DNA of 64,000 bases, from the NCBI RefSeq assembly GCF_022968795.1, contig NZ_JALJRB010000006.1, positions 171,946-235,945 of the forward strand, in the 5' to 3' direction. Below the pieces are notes generated by a model that saw nothing but the letters and a program-made list of their open reading frames with translations, was not told the DNA's origin and did not search any database. The stretch comes from Desulfatitalea alkaliphila. Its GTDB lineage: Bacteria > Desulfobacterota > Desulfobacteria > Desulfobacterales > Desulfosarcinaceae. Position 1 is the first letter of the stretch; every line of letters starts with the position of its first letter. Below are positions 1 through 11,947 of the stretch, in pieces. The position numbers and the translations under genes are program-made.

Positions 1-116
1 TGGAGCAGGGTCGGTGTGTCCACCAAGGACATGAACTGTTTTGGATAGAGGCTGCGGGACAGGGGCCACAAACGTGTTCCCGATCCGCCGGCCAACACGA
101 CGGGCGTAATGGTCAT
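1..116 (-). CDS. Mannose-1-phosphate guanylyltransferase (ManC type), 5' fragment
   Basis: Only the first 38 codons lie in the window; the gene runs off the left edge. The reverse strand from the ATG at 116 encodes a Rossmann-like start with the nucleotidyltransferase signature [14 protein letters not shown] followed by YPKQF. This is typical of GDP-mannose pyrophosphorylase / mannose-6-phosphate isomerase bifunctional enzymes, which make GDP-mannose for surface polysaccharide. No convincing Shine-Dalgarno is visible, but no in-frame alternative start lies upstream. Closely related sugar-nucleotide pyrophosphorylases share the motif, so substrate is by family only. Confidence 0.8.
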   Translation of the reverse strand, partial: MTITPVVLAGGSGTRLWPLSRSLYPKQFMSLVDTPTLL

Positions 117-327
117 GGGGATACCGTCATTGTCGCTTTTCGGTTAAGGAGCCGTTCGGCGGACCCGGCGGAGGGGCACCGGGGGCACCGTCTCTTTTTT
201 GCATTACCAACAGATTCATTTAACACATCCGGTGCCCGATGATCAATTGCCGGCATGGATGGCCGTCGGGGCGCCGCGCCGACCGACTGCCGCCGGCAGT
301 TGAGAAGCCCGGCTTTCAACAGATCGC

Positions 328-3594
<3,267 letters not shown>

Positions 3595-3827
3595 TGTTGC
3601 CTCGTTGCCGGCGCATCGACCGCAGCATTTGGATGGCACTTGTTTTAATAAAAGGGATGCGTGGATGGTGTTCTGATTACACAGGATTCGCCCGGCTGTC
3701 AATCAGCGGTGGGTGATGCCCGGCGGATGGGTGCCGGAGCGATTGTTCGATTGCTTGCCGGTGGCGGTGTCCCATGATATGCAACAGGCATTTGCCGACG
3801 GTCCATGGTCGGTCGGGAGACGCCAAG

Positions 3828-4097
3828 ATGCGTTTGGATCCGCAACCGCTTTTCCGCAGGGTGATCACGCCCTGGTATGATGGCCCGGTGGCCTGCTGGG
3901 TGGTGATCGTGATGATGGCGGGGGTGCTGCTCTTCAGCATCGCCGGTATCGTTGTGGCCCGCCGCAATCCCGACTTTCACGGCCACACGTGGGTACCGGC
4001 GCTGCTGCTGCTGGCCGGTCTGTTCGTGCTCCTGTCCACGGTCGTGCGATTGCTGCGCCGTCGTTTGGGGCGCCGTGTCCGTTCCAACGGTGAATAG
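3828..4097 (+). CDS. Small two-helix membrane protein, unknown function
   Basis: Eighty-nine residues starting at the ATG at 3828, preceded by GGGAG at suitable spacing; an upstream ATG at 3774 lacks a ribosome site. Two hydrophobic segments are visible (about 21-43, VACWVVIVMMAGVLLFSIAG, and about 54-72, PALLLLAGLFVLLSTVVRLL), separated by a short polar loop and followed by an Arg-rich cytoplasmic tail. It is divergent from the sensor kinase and convergent with the thioredoxin-fold gene. No family is recognised; inner-membrane location is inferred from hydropathy. Confidence 0.6.
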   Translation: MRLDPQPLFRRVITPWYDGPVACWVVIVMMAGVLLFSIAGIVVARRNPDFHGHTWVPALLLLAGLFVLLSTVVRLLRRRLGRRVRSNGE

Positions 4098-4176
4098 CGC
4101 GCACTTCGACCGCTTGTCCTTCACTTTCGGGTGGGCGGGCAGGTGAGCATTCGGGCCGAATCATCCTATCAAGAGG

Positions 4177-4632
4177 TTATTGCCCCTTTAGAAAATCGTT
4201 GTAACTCATGCTCAAGTAGCTGTCGGTGTGGATGTATTGCAGCAGGGGCAAGAGGCGATCAACCCCAATGAAGCCGGGCCAGTTGGCGATGGCATCGCCC
4301 CCGGCCGTGAGAAAGTGGATGTCCGGCACACCCCGGATGCCATGACGGGCGGCGATGCGCGGGGTTTTATCGGTATCGACGCGCACCGGAATATAGTTGG
4401 TGTTGATATAGGCCGCCAAAGCCTTGTCGGTGAAGGTTTCCGACTCCAGTTTGCGGCAGTACCCGCAACGGTCACTGCGAAAATAGAGCAGATATTTACG
4501 CTCCTGCCCCTGGTTTTGCCGTTCGGCCTGATCGTAGCTCAGCCATTGGATGGTTTCGGCGCCGGCCGGCGCGGCGGAAAAGGCCAGCCAACCGATCAGG
4601 GCCAGACAGATGGTCATCATTCTTATGTTCAT
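4177..4632 (-). CDS. Exported thioredoxin-fold protein with CGYC motif
   Basis: 151 aa with a signal peptide (1-25, ending SAAPAGA) and a thioredoxin-like domain whose redox motif is CGYC (YFRSDRCGYCRKLE), followed by a cis-Pro region (RGVPDIHFL). This resembles SoxW/thioredoxin_7 periplasmic reductases. It starts 13 bases after ccdA ends and has AGAGG upstream, so it is the last gene of proC-ccdA-trx. Family knowledge suggests CcdA passes electrons from cytoplasmic thioredoxin across the membrane to such a periplasmic partner; the pairing is inferred from adjacency. The client is unknown. Confidence 0.82.
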   Translation of the reverse strand: MNIRMMTICLALIGWLAFSAAPAGAETIQWLSYDQAERQNQGQERKYLLYFRSDRCGYCRKLESETFTDKALAAYINTNYIPVRVDTDKTPRIAARHGIRGVPDIHFLTAGGDAIANWPGFIGVDRLLPLLQYIHTDSYLSMSYNDFLKGQ

Positions 4633-4645
4633 GGTAGACAGCCTC

Positions 4646-5347
4646 TTAGTATCCTATCATGCTCAATTGGTTTGTCAGCAGCAGCAGGCCGGTCACGATC
4701 AGCAGCCCGCCCGCAACGATGTTGATGTAGCGCAGAACTTTGTTGGCCCGGCCGATGAATCGGATGAGAAAGTGGATTCCGACGGACAACAGCATGAACG
4801 GGATGGCAACGCCGGCAGAGTATAGGGTCAACAACCCGATGCCGCGACCTACGGTATCCTGGTTGGCGGCCAAAATCAACACGGAACCGAGCAGGGGGCC
4901 GATGCAGGGGCTCCATCCCGCCGCGAAGGCCATGCCGATGATCAGAGCCCCCAGCAGATGGACCGGTTTGCGTTGCAGATGGATCCGCTTGTCCGCTTGC
5001 AACAGGCCGATGCGCCGGATGCCCGTCAAATGCAATCCCAGTACGATGATCAGAAGGCCGCCGACGATGCGAATGGGAGTTCGCGCCTCCTGAATAAGGG
5101 TGCTGAAAAAGGCCGCTGAGGCTCCCAGGGCAATGAAAACAATGGAGAAGCCGATGACGAAAGCCAAGGTGCTGAAAAAAATGCGCCGGCGTATGGCGGC
5201 GGTTGGATCTTGGGTCAATTGCTCGATGGAGATGCCGGTGATGAAGGAAAAGTAGGAGGGCACCAACGGCAAAATGCAGGGTGAAAAGAAGGAGAGAAGG
5301 CCCGCGGTGAAGGCGGCGCTCCAGGCAATATCCTCGAGCAGGAACAT
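4646..5347 (-). CDS. ccdA: CcdA-family cytochrome c biogenesis / thiol-disulfide transporter
   Basis: A 233-aa polytopic membrane protein with about six hydrophobic segments. The N-terminal FFSPCILPLVPSYFSFITG is the CcdA/DsbD signature with its conserved Cys-Pro, and a second Cys lies in AAGWSPCIGPLLG. Both are the redox pair that carries reducing equivalents across the inner membrane. The start lies two bases after the proC stop, with AAGGA inside the end of proC, indicating one transcript and coupled translation. It likely reduces the thioredoxin-fold protein encoded next. Confidence 0.93.
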   Translation of the reverse strand: MFLLEDIAWSAAFTAGLLSFFSPCILPLVPSYFSFITGISIEQLTQDPTAAIRRRIFFSTLAFVIGFSIVFIALGASAAFFSTLIQEARTPIRIVGGLLIIVLGLHLTGIRRIGLLQADKRIHLQRKPVHLLGALIIGMAFAAGWSPCIGPLLGSVLILAANQDTVGRGIGLLTLYSAGVAIPFMLLSVGIHFLIRFIGRANKVLRYINIVAGGLLIVTGLLLLTNQLSMIGY

Positions 5348-5349
5348 GA

Positions 5350-6186
5350 TCAGTCCTTGGTCGGGCTCGGGGTCACCCCCAGCGCTTGAGCCCGTTGGGT
5401 GGCCATTTCCACGGCATCCATCAGGATGGCCCGCAGACCCCCTTTTTCCAGGGCGTGCAGCCCGGCGATAGTGGTGCCGCCAGGTGAGGTGACACGATCT
5501 TTGAGCACGGCGGGGTGAACATTGGTCTCCAGTTGCATGCGTGCCGCGCCGGCAACGGTTTGGGCCGCCAGGCGCAACGCTTCGGCCCGCGCCAGCCCCA
5601 TCTTAACGCCCGCATCGGCCAGGGCTTCGAGAATCAAGAACACGTAAGCCGGCCCGCTGCCGCTGAGGCCGGTGACCGCATCCAACAAGTGTTCGGCCGG
5701 CACTGTGACGCATTCGCCCACCGATGCGAAGATGGTCGACGCTGTTTGGCGGTCCGCCGTCGTTGCATGGGGCCCGGCCACGATGGCGGTGGCCGCCGCT
5801 TTGACGGCGGCGCAAACGTTTGGCATGGCGCGCACCAGGTGCAGTGGCTGCGCTGTGTGGACCGCGATGGCGGCCATCGGGATTCCCGCGGCGATGGAGA
5901 TCACCAATTGGGTCGGACGCAGACCGGCGGCGGTTTGCCGCAACACACTATCCATGATTTGGGGTTTGACGGCGTAGATCACCACATCGGCGCGGGCAAT
6001 AAGCGCTGTGTTGTCTCCCTCCGGCACCACGCCGTAGCGCTGGGCCATCTCATTGCGCCGCTCCGCGTTGATGTCCGCGCAGAGAATATTTTCCGGGTGG
6101 GTCCGACCGGTTGCCAGCAAACCGCTGATCAGGGCCTCGGCCATGTTGCCGGATCCGACGAAACCGATGATTTTTCCCTCGAGCAT
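5350..6186 (-). CDS. proC: Pyrroline-5-carboxylate reductase
   Basis: 278 aa. Catalyses the last step of proline synthesis (NAD(P)H reduction of pyrroline-5-carboxylate). The N-terminal dinucleotide fold is IIGFVGSGNMAEALISGLL, and the C-terminal dimer/catalytic domain carries the ProC signature DAVTGLSGSGPAYVFLILEA and SPGGTTIAGLHALE. The start at 6186 (MLEGKIIG) has GAGG upstream and gives the normal family length; a longer in-frame extension to 6360 is unsupported. First gene of the unit with ccdA and the thioredoxin-fold gene. Proline and redox functions are not obviously related, so this is probably co-transcription only. Confidence 0.96.
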   Translation of the reverse strand: MLEGKIIGFVGSGNMAEALISGLLATGRTHPENILCADINAERRNEMAQRYGVVPEGDNTALIARADVVIYAVKPQIMDSVLRQTAAGLRPTQLVISIAAGIPMAAIAVHTAQPLHLVRAMPNVCAAVKAAATAIVAGPHATTADRQTASTIFASVGECVTVPAEHLLDAVTGLSGSGPAYVFLILEALADAGVKMGLARAEALRLAAQTVAGAARMQLETNVHPAVLKDRVTSPGGTTIAGLHALEKGGLRAILMDAVEMATQRAQALGVTPSPTKD

Positions 6187-6550
6187 GATCGCCTCTGTAT
6201 TGTTGTGGGGATTCAAGGACGCCCAGAGGGCTTGCCGCCCTCGTCCGCTGCAAGGCCGCTGCAGGGCACCGATGTATTTCACCCGCCGCGGCCGGTGGCG
6301 CGATGCCGGGTTGCCGCCCGGGCGAAGGGTCAATTTTAAGGGTTGGGGCGTGGTTGTCAATAAAAAATGCCTTTCGCCCCTTGACCCTGGTCGAAAGTTG
6401 CCGATAATACCTCCACAGAGGGTGCTGCCCGCTGGGACGTGTATGCCTCGTAATGTGCGTGCAATGTCTCTAATTTTCTGTAATAGTGTAAAAATTTATC
6501 GAGAATAAGGATAAGAAGATGGGCTGCATCCCACCCGCCAAGGAGATCTA
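6187..6550. other. Divergent intergenic region between proC and an exported-protein gene
   Basis: 364 bases without a convincing gene. The proC-proximal half is GC-rich; bases 6430-6520 are AT-richer and should hold the plus-strand promoter. A weak candidate is TAATAG preceded by GTGCAA at 16 bases, not strong enough to list separately. An 8-base inverted pair AGGGTCAA / TTGACCCT spans about 6326-6398 and could be an operator, but this may be chance. Confidence 0.35.
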
Positions 6551-7801
6551 GTGAATAGCAAATATAATGGCCGCAAGGTCGCAAATGGAAGCCGCATACC
6601 CTCCTCCAATAGGAGGCGCGGGCTGTTTGTTTTGATCGCATTGGTACTGTTGCTGGCCTGGCAACCCTTTGCCTTCGCCGGTAAGGCCACTTCGACCGAT
6701 GATCTGGAAAAGGGCCTGGATCACCTGCTCGGTTTCGTCGCATCGGAACAAAGCGCGGAAGGCCTGGACCGTTCGGTGGTCGACGATGTGCTGCAATATG
6801 TCGAGCAATCGCCGGAAATGGCGCAGTACACGCCCCGGGAGCGGGATGGTGTGCGGGGCGCCTTTTTGTCTTATGCCGTCGAACGGCCTCTGGACGAGGT
6901 GGTGCGCTACGCTTACAACCGCCGCATTCCGGAGGGGGCCTCCAATCCATCCTCCATTCATTTCGCCCGTTGGACGTCGATCAATGGCGCATCCGACGAC
7001 GCACTGCCGGACATCTGGCCGTTGCTTACGTCATTGGAACAACCGACGGTGATTCGCGGGGTGTCGCGGGAGACCATCGCCCCTGATTTACACACCGGCG
7101 CCTACTATGCTTACGATTTGCAGCGGGCCATCGTGCTGCTGCAGGACGGTTCCCGGCGGGCGGTCATCTCCCTTTCCAACCAGATCGGTCATTCGGATGT
7201 GGGGCGCAAGGGTGTCATCGTCGGCGACGATAAAGATTGGAACTACCTGTACACCGAGGCGCAGGGAGTTAATAAGGCCGGCCTCGGTTGGGTCAAATCC
7301 AGAATCTACCAATTTTTATCGGTTTGCATCTACATCGAGGACCAGGCCAGCCCGGGCATCGTCAAAATGGGGGTTTTCCAATGGCTGGGTGCGGGCTGGG
7401 CCGGCTTCAACATGGTCGACACCCACCACATCCAAAAGGGATTGGAGCGCTATGCCGTTCAGTTCAAAGCGATGATGACGGCCGATGAGATGCCCGAGCC
7501 CCAAGCCCTCGAAGCGCTCTACGATGTCCTGCACCAGTCGGACGAAGGGCTGTTGCGGAAGACGGCCTATGATGTGACCCGTCACATCCACGGTTTGGCG
7601 AAAAAGGGTGATTCGGCGCGGGAACGGCGCACCGCCGATGATGTGGACCCCCGCACCTATGTGGACGGTCTCGACCGGGAGGAGCTGGTGACGGTGATCA
7701 TGCGGGAGTATGTGAAGCACCGGCTTGGTAAGGGCTCCCCCCTGGCCTCCGCTTTCTGGGTGGCGATCAAGGCCAACGGTGAGCGGCCCAAACCACTCTG
7801 A
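6551..7801 (+). CDS. Exported protein of unknown function (416 aa)
   Basis: Starts at a GTG with an excellent AAGGAG seven bases upstream. An Arg-rich N terminus is followed by a hydrophobic stretch (24-42, GLFVLIALVLLLAWQPFAFAG), a signal peptide with a likely AFA|G cleavage site, so the product is predicted periplasmic. The mature part is soluble, with alternating helical segments and no motif I recognise; a middle portion (about 170-300) contains SLSNQIGHSDVGRKG and VFQWLGAGWAGFNMVD. It lies upstream of yggT-divIVA but is separated from them by a strong promoter, so it is probably monocistronic. Confidence 0.8.
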   Translation: MNSKYNGRKVANGSRIPSSNRRRGLFVLIALVLLLAWQPFAFAGKATSTDDLEKGLDHLLGFVASEQSAEGLDRSVVDDVLQYVEQSPEMAQYTPRERDGVRGAFLSYAVERPLDEVVRYAYNRRIPEGASNPSSIHFARWTSINGASDDALPDIWPLLTSLEQPTVIRGVSRETIAPDLHTGAYYAYDLQRAIVLLQDGSRRAVISLSNQIGHSDVGRKGVIVGDDKDWNYLYTEAQGVNKAGLGWVKSRIYQFLSVCIYIEDQASPGIVKMGVFQWLGAGWAGFNMVDTHHIQKGLERYAVQFKAMMTADEMPEPQALEALYDVLHQSDEGLLRKTAYDVTRHIHGLAKKGDSARERRTADDVDPRTYVDGLDREELVTVIMREYVKHRLGKGSPLASAFWVAIKANGERPKPL

Positions 7802-7833
7802 TTGCGGACGGATCTCACAACCCACGAAAAACC

Positions 7834-7863
7834 TTGACATAATTGGTGTTTTGACACTATCTT
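7834..7863 (+). promoter_or_regulatory. Sigma70-type promoter for yggT-divIVA
   Basis: TTGACA at 7834-7839 and TATCTT at 7858-7863 with an 18-base spacer, lying in the gap after the exported-protein gene and about 110 bases upstream of yggT. The -35 is a perfect consensus. Confidence 0.6.
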
Positions 7864-7976
7864 TCCGCAGTGTTGCGCGGCGGGCCCGATTCCCGGTGTG
7901 CAAAGAGCCGCGGTGACGGGCGCAATCGCCCATCTGCCGCATACGGACCACTCACCCTCAGGAAGCCGTTGAACCC

Positions 7977-8282
7977 ATGTTTCTTGGTCACTTTATCATC
8001 GCTCTGGCCAACATATTGAATTTGGTTCTGACCATCTATCTTTGGATCATCATCGCGAGGGCCGTCCTTTCATGGGTCAATCCCGACCCCTTCAATCCCA
8101 TCGTGCGTTTCATTCACAATGTGACCGAACCGGTGCTCTACCGTGTGCGTTCAAAAGTGCCGTTGCTTTTCGGTGGTATCGATTTCTCTCCCATGATCGT
8201 TTTGTTGGCCATCATGTTCTTGAGGGGTTTTCTGGTTCAGAGTCTATACGCCTTCGGCAGTTCCATGCTGGTGGTCCATTAA
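7977..8282 (+). CDS. YggT-family membrane protein
   Basis: 101 aa. Two hydrophobic regions flank a conserved loop, VLSWVNPDPFNPIVRFIHNVTEPVLYRVRS-like, which is the YggT signature (SW.NP...P.....I...TEP.L.P.R), followed by GIDFSPMIVLLAIMFLR. AGGAAG lies upstream of the ATG. YggT proteins are inner-membrane proteins commonly adjacent to divIVA/sepF/proC and linked loosely to cell division and osmotic tolerance; the exact role is unknown. divIVA starts 27 bases downstream, so the two are co-transcribed. Confidence 0.9.
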   Translation: MFLGHFIIALANILNLVLTIYLWIIIARAVLSWVNPDPFNPIVRFIHNVTEPVLYRVRSKVPLLFGGIDFSPMIVLLAIMFLRGFLVQSLYAFGSSMLVVH

Positions 8283-8309
8283 CCCAGATCCCATGGCAGG
8301 AGGACAATC

Positions 8310-8825
8310 ATGCCGCTGACGCCGTTGGATATACAGCAACAACAATTCCGGGTACGATTTCGCGGGTTCGACATTCGCGAGGTGGACCGTTTTCTCGAGC
8401 AGCTGGCCGAGCACCAGTCCCGGCTGCAGGCGGAAAACAAGTCCCTGAAGGAAGAGTTGCGCCGTCTGAAGATGGAAAACCAGGGATACAAGGAGCGCGA
8501 GGAGACCTTCAAGCGAGCCATGCTCAACTCCCAGAAGGTGTTGGAGCAGATGAAGGACAATGCGCGCAAATCGGCCGAAATCATCATTGCCGACGCCGAG
8601 GTCAAAGCCGAGAAGATTCTCAATCGCGCCCACAGCCGACTTTCCCAACTGCACGAGGATATCGCGGAGCTCAAACGCCAACGCATGCAGATCGAAGTAC
8701 AAATCCGCTCGGTCATCGAGTCCCACGCCAAATTGCTCGAAATCGGCAAAGAGAGCATGGACGCCCTGGACGCCTCGGACGAGAAGGTGACCGTCTTCAA
8801 ACAGCCGCCGAGCACGTTGAGTTGA
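8310..8825 (+). CDS. divIVA: DivIVA-domain coiled-coil protein
   Basis: 171 aa with AGGAGG upstream of the ATG. Residues 1-35 (PLDIQQQQFRVRFRGFDIRE, then VDRFLEQL) match the DivIVA/GpsB N-terminal membrane-targeting domain. A long heptad-rich coiled coil follows to about residue 155. DivIVA proteins bind curved or polar membrane and scaffold growth, division or pole-specific complexes. It is followed on the same strand, after 155 bases, by the pilT pair, which is interesting because twitching machinery is polar; any link is inference. Confidence 0.9.
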   Translation: MPLTPLDIQQQQFRVRFRGFDIREVDRFLEQLAEHQSRLQAENKSLKEELRRLKMENQGYKEREETFKRAMLNSQKVLEQMKDNARKSAEIIIADAEVKAEKILNRAHSRLSQLHEDIAELKRQRMQIEVQIRSVIESHAKLLEIGKESMDALDASDEKVTVFKQPPSTLS

Positions 8826-8980
8826 CCAAAATCCTAAACTCCGACCCCCCCCCGGCCGATATGAGTATACGGAAAACGGAAAGCGGGTAGCTATGGGGAC
8901 CAAGTGGCGGCCTTCCCGGGCGTACCATACCCGCGTTTGTCATCAATGACCGGCCGACCGAACCCACCAGGGAGTGGCGC

Positions 8981-10063
8981 ATGGCGAAGATTGATGCCTT
9001 TTTCAAACTGATGCACGAACAGAATGCCTCGGACCTGCATTTGATGGCCGGGCAACCGCCGGCACTGCGGGTGCATGGCGACATCGAGCGGGTCAAGTAC
9101 AAGGTGTTGGACAACGATGACCTGCGGGCCATGTTGTATGAAATCGCTGCCGAAGACAAAATCAAGACCTTCGAAGAGACCGGGGATGTGGATTTCGGCT
9201 ATGAGATTCCCGGGCTGGCCCGCTACCGCGCCAATTTTTTCATGCAGAAAAACGGCGTCGGCGCGGTTTTCAGGGAGATCCCCAGCGCCATCATGAATTG
9301 CCAGCAGTTGGGGCTGCCGACGGTGGTCTCCAAACTGGCAACCCTGCCCCGTGGCCTGGTGATTGTCACCGGCCCCACCGGCAGCGGCAAATCCACCACC
9401 CTGGCGGCCATCATCGACGAGGCCAACCGGCAGCGGGCCGATCACATCATCACCATCGAGGACCCGATCGAGTTTGTGCACAAGAGCCAGGGCTGCTTGG
9501 TCAACCAGCGGGAGGTCGGGTTGCACACCAAGACCTTCGCGGCGGCGTTGCGCGGGGCGTTGCGCGAAGACCCGGACGTCATTCTGGTGGGCGAAATGCG
9601 CGATCTGACCACCATGAGCCTGGCCATCGAAGCGGCCTCCACCGGTCACCTTGTCTTTTCCACCCTGCACACCACCAGCGCCGCCAAAACGGTGGACCGC
9701 ATCGTGGAGGTGTTCCCGGCGGAGGAACAGGGACAGATTCGTTCCACCCTGTCCGACGGCATTCGGGCCATCATATCCCAGACCCTGTTCAAGCGGATCG
9801 ATAAAAAGGGCCGCATCCCGGCCTTGGAAATTCTGATTGCCACCCCGGCGGTGCGCAACCTGATCCGGGAAGCCAAATCCCATCAGATCCCTTCCATGAT
9901 CCAGACCGGCAAGAAGTACGGGATGCAACTGCTCGACGACGCCATCATGGACCTGTTCAACAAGGGGCGCATCAGCGCCGATGATGCCTACACCAAGTCC
10001 AACGACAAGGGCCGTTTCCGGCCGCTGCTCAAGTCGCCGCCGACGGATTTCACCGAGGCCTAG
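8981..10063 (+). CDS. pilT: Type IV pilus retraction ATPase PilT
   Basis: 360 aa, AGGGAG upstream. A typical PilT: N-terminal PAS-like domain (SDLHLMAGQPPALRVHGDI), Walker A GPTGSGKSTT (about 127-136), Asp box IIT.IEDPIEFVH, Walker B ALREDPDVILVGEMRD, His box STGHLVFSTLHTT, and a PilT-specific C-terminal segment with retained AIRAIISQ (family AIRNLIRE-type motif also present as AVRNLIREAK). It drives pilus disassembly at the inner-membrane base, powering twitching. A second paralogue follows 28 bases downstream. Confidence 0.96.
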   Translation: MAKIDAFFKLMHEQNASDLHLMAGQPPALRVHGDIERVKYKVLDNDDLRAMLYEIAAEDKIKTFEETGDVDFGYEIPGLARYRANFFMQKNGVGAVFREIPSAIMNCQQLGLPTVVSKLATLPRGLVIVTGPTGSGKSTTLAAIIDEANRQRADHIITIEDPIEFVHKSQGCLVNQREVGLHTKTFAAALRGALREDPDVILVGEMRDLTTMSLAIEAASTGHLVFSTLHTTSAAKTVDRIVEVFPAEEQGQIRSTLSDGIRAIISQTLFKRIDKKGRIPALEILIATPAVRNLIREAKSHQIPSMIQTGKKYGMQLLDDAIMDLFNKGRISADDAYTKSNDKGRFRPLLKSPPTDFTEA

Positions 10064-10091
10064 CCCGATCCCGCCGGCACAGGGAGATGAC

Positions 10092-11258
10092 ATGAAGAAG
10101 CAGGAAATCGACCACATTCTGACCCGCATGCTGGATTCCCACAGCAGTGTATCGGACCTGAATTTTACCGTGGGCCGGCCGCTGCAGGTGGAAAGCGCCG
10201 GCGAGTTACTGCCGGTGGAGATGAAACCGCCGATTCAGAGCTTGACGCCGTTTCAGACCGAGACCGTGGCGATGAACTTGATCGACGGTAACCGCCGCCT
10301 GACCGAAACGTTGTTGCGCACCGGCTCGTGCGATCTCTCCTACAGCCTGCCCGGCAAGGCCCGGTTCCGCGTCAACATCTTCATGCAATCGGGGCACCTG
10401 TCCATCGTCCTGCGGCAATTGGAATCCAAGGTGCCCACCATCCGGGACATGCAACTGCCCGGCAGCTTCAGGGAGATGGCCCGGGAACTCAACGGCATCG
10501 TGATTTTTACCGGCGCCACGGGCACCGGTAAAACCACCTCCCTGGCCGCTATTCTGGAAGAGATCAACGAGCGGCGCCCCGTTCACGTGGTGACCCTGGA
10601 AGATCCCATCGAATACCAGCATCCCCACAAGAAGGCCACCTTCAACCAGCGGGAGCTTGGACGGGATTTCGACAGCTTCGCCAACGGCTTGCGGGCGGCG
10701 CTGCGCCAAGCACCCAAGGTGATTCTGGTGGGCGAAATGCGCGACCGGGAAACGGTGGAGATCGGCCTGACGGCCGCTGAAACCGGTCACCTGGTGCTGA
10801 CTACGCTGCACACCGTGGATGCCGGCCAGACCATCAACCGTATTCTGGGTATGTTCACCAACGAGGAGGAGAAACAGGTGCGCATCCGTTTGGCCGATAC
10901 GGTGCGCTGGGTGGTTAGTCAGCGGCTGCTGCCAAAGGTCGGCGGCGGCCGGGTGGCGGCCTTCGAGGTGCTGCGCGCCAACCTGCGGGTCAAGGAGGCC
11001 ATTTTGCACGGTGAGTCGGAGGGCAAGACCTACTATGAGATGATGCAGGCCGGTCGTCCCTTCGGCATGGTCACCTTCGACGACTACATTGTGGATCTCT
11101 ACGAGCAGGGATTGATCAACGAGGAGATCGCGCAGGCCTATGCCTCCCACAAGGCGGTCACCAGTCGGGGGATCGACCGGGTGAAAAGCGCCCGTGGCGA
11201 GGCCACCACCGACATCAAGGATCTGGAGATCGATCGCGCCTATCATCAAAAGGCTTAA
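10092..11258 (+). CDS. PilT/PilU-like twitching motility ATPase
   Basis: 388 aa from the ATG at 10092 (AGGGAG upstream); a frame extension to 9981 lies inside pilT. Contains Walker A GATGTGKTTS, Asp box VVTLEDPIEYQH, Walker B ALRQAPKVILVGEMRDRET and His box ETGHLVLTTLHTVDAGQT. The N terminus (SDLNFTVGRPLQVES) is more divergent than in PilT. It probably acts with or modulates PilT, as PilU does in Pseudomonas, but assignment as PilU proper is by position and similarity only. Same transcription unit as pilT and the zinc-ribbon protein. Confidence 0.88.
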   Translation: MKKQEIDHILTRMLDSHSSVSDLNFTVGRPLQVESAGELLPVEMKPPIQSLTPFQTETVAMNLIDGNRRLTETLLRTGSCDLSYSLPGKARFRVNIFMQSGHLSIVLRQLESKVPTIRDMQLPGSFREMARELNGIVIFTGATGTGKTTSLAAILEEINERRPVHVVTLEDPIEYQHPHKKATFNQRELGRDFDSFANGLRAALRQAPKVILVGEMRDRETVEIGLTAAETGHLVLTTLHTVDAGQTINRILGMFTNEEEKQVRIRLADTVRWVVSQRLLPKVGGGRVAAFEVLRANLRVKEAILHGESEGKTYYEMMQAGRPFGMVTFDDYIVDLYEQGLINEEIAQAYASHKAVTSRGIDRVKSARGEATTDIKDLEIDRAYHQKA

Positions 11259-11281
11259 CCGCCGGGAAGTGGATATTTGCC

Positions 11282-11947
11282 ATGGAAGTGGTTTGTGACA
11301 ATTGCCAGGGAAAATTGAGAATCGCCGACGACAAGGTGCCGGCCGGCAAAACCGCCTTCGTCAAATGCCCTCGATGCCAGTCCCGCGTGAGCGTGAGCGG
11401 TGCGGTACCGGCACCGGAACCGGAACCGGAGGAGGCGCCCGCCTCCCTGGACGATTTGTTCGATTTTACCGAAGAGGACGGGGAGGCCTATGACGCCGCG
11501 GAGAAGCCCTTCGATTTCATCGAGGAGGAGGGCAAGACGGCCATGGTCTGCGAGGCCGATGCGCTGATCCGGGAAAAGTTGCGGCCCACCCTCGATTTGC
11601 TGGAGTACCATATCACCGAGGTGCCCAACAGTCGCGAAGCCCTCAAGAAGATGCGCTACCACACCTACGACCTGATTCTGCTCAATGAGTATTTCGATAC
11701 CCGCGATCCGGATGCCAACGCGATTCTGATCTATTTGGAGCGCCAGCCCATGGAGACCCGGCGCAATATTTTCGTCACCTTGTTGACCACCCGCTATCGC
11801 ACCATGGATCACATGACCGCCTTTCAGAAAAGCGTCAACATGATTCTCAATTTGCGCAATATCGATGATATCGACAAGATCCTGCAACGGGGGATGGCCG
11901 ATTACGGCCTGTTCTACAAGGTGTTCAAGGAGTCCGTCGAATTGTGA
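11282..11947 (+). CDS. Zinc-ribbon protein with receiver-like domain lacking the phospho-Asp
   Basis: 221 aa. Residues 1-38 form an MJ0042/FYDLN-type zinc ribbon (CDNC...CPRCQS). An acidic, Pro-rich linker (about 42-85) follows, then a receiver-like domain (about 86-205). In that domain the strand that normally ends in the phosphorylated Asp reads YDLILLNEYFDT, with Asn-Glu at the site, and the first strand reads TAMVCEADALI. This suggests a phosphorylation-independent pseudo-receiver. Position directly after the two PilT-family ATPases suggests a regulatory role in twitching or pilus control, but this is inference. Its stop overlaps the next start (GTGA). Confidence 0.75.
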   Translation: MEVVCDNCQGKLRIADDKVPAGKTAFVKCPRCQSRVSVSGAVPAPEPEPEEAPASLDDLFDFTEEDGEAYDAAEKPFDFIEEEGKTAMVCEADALIREKLRPTLDLLEYHITEVPNSREALKKMRYHTYDLILLNEYFDTRDPDANAILIYLERQPMETRRNIFVTLLTTRYRTMDHMTAFQKSVNMILNLRNIDDIDKILQRGMADYGLFYKVFKESVEL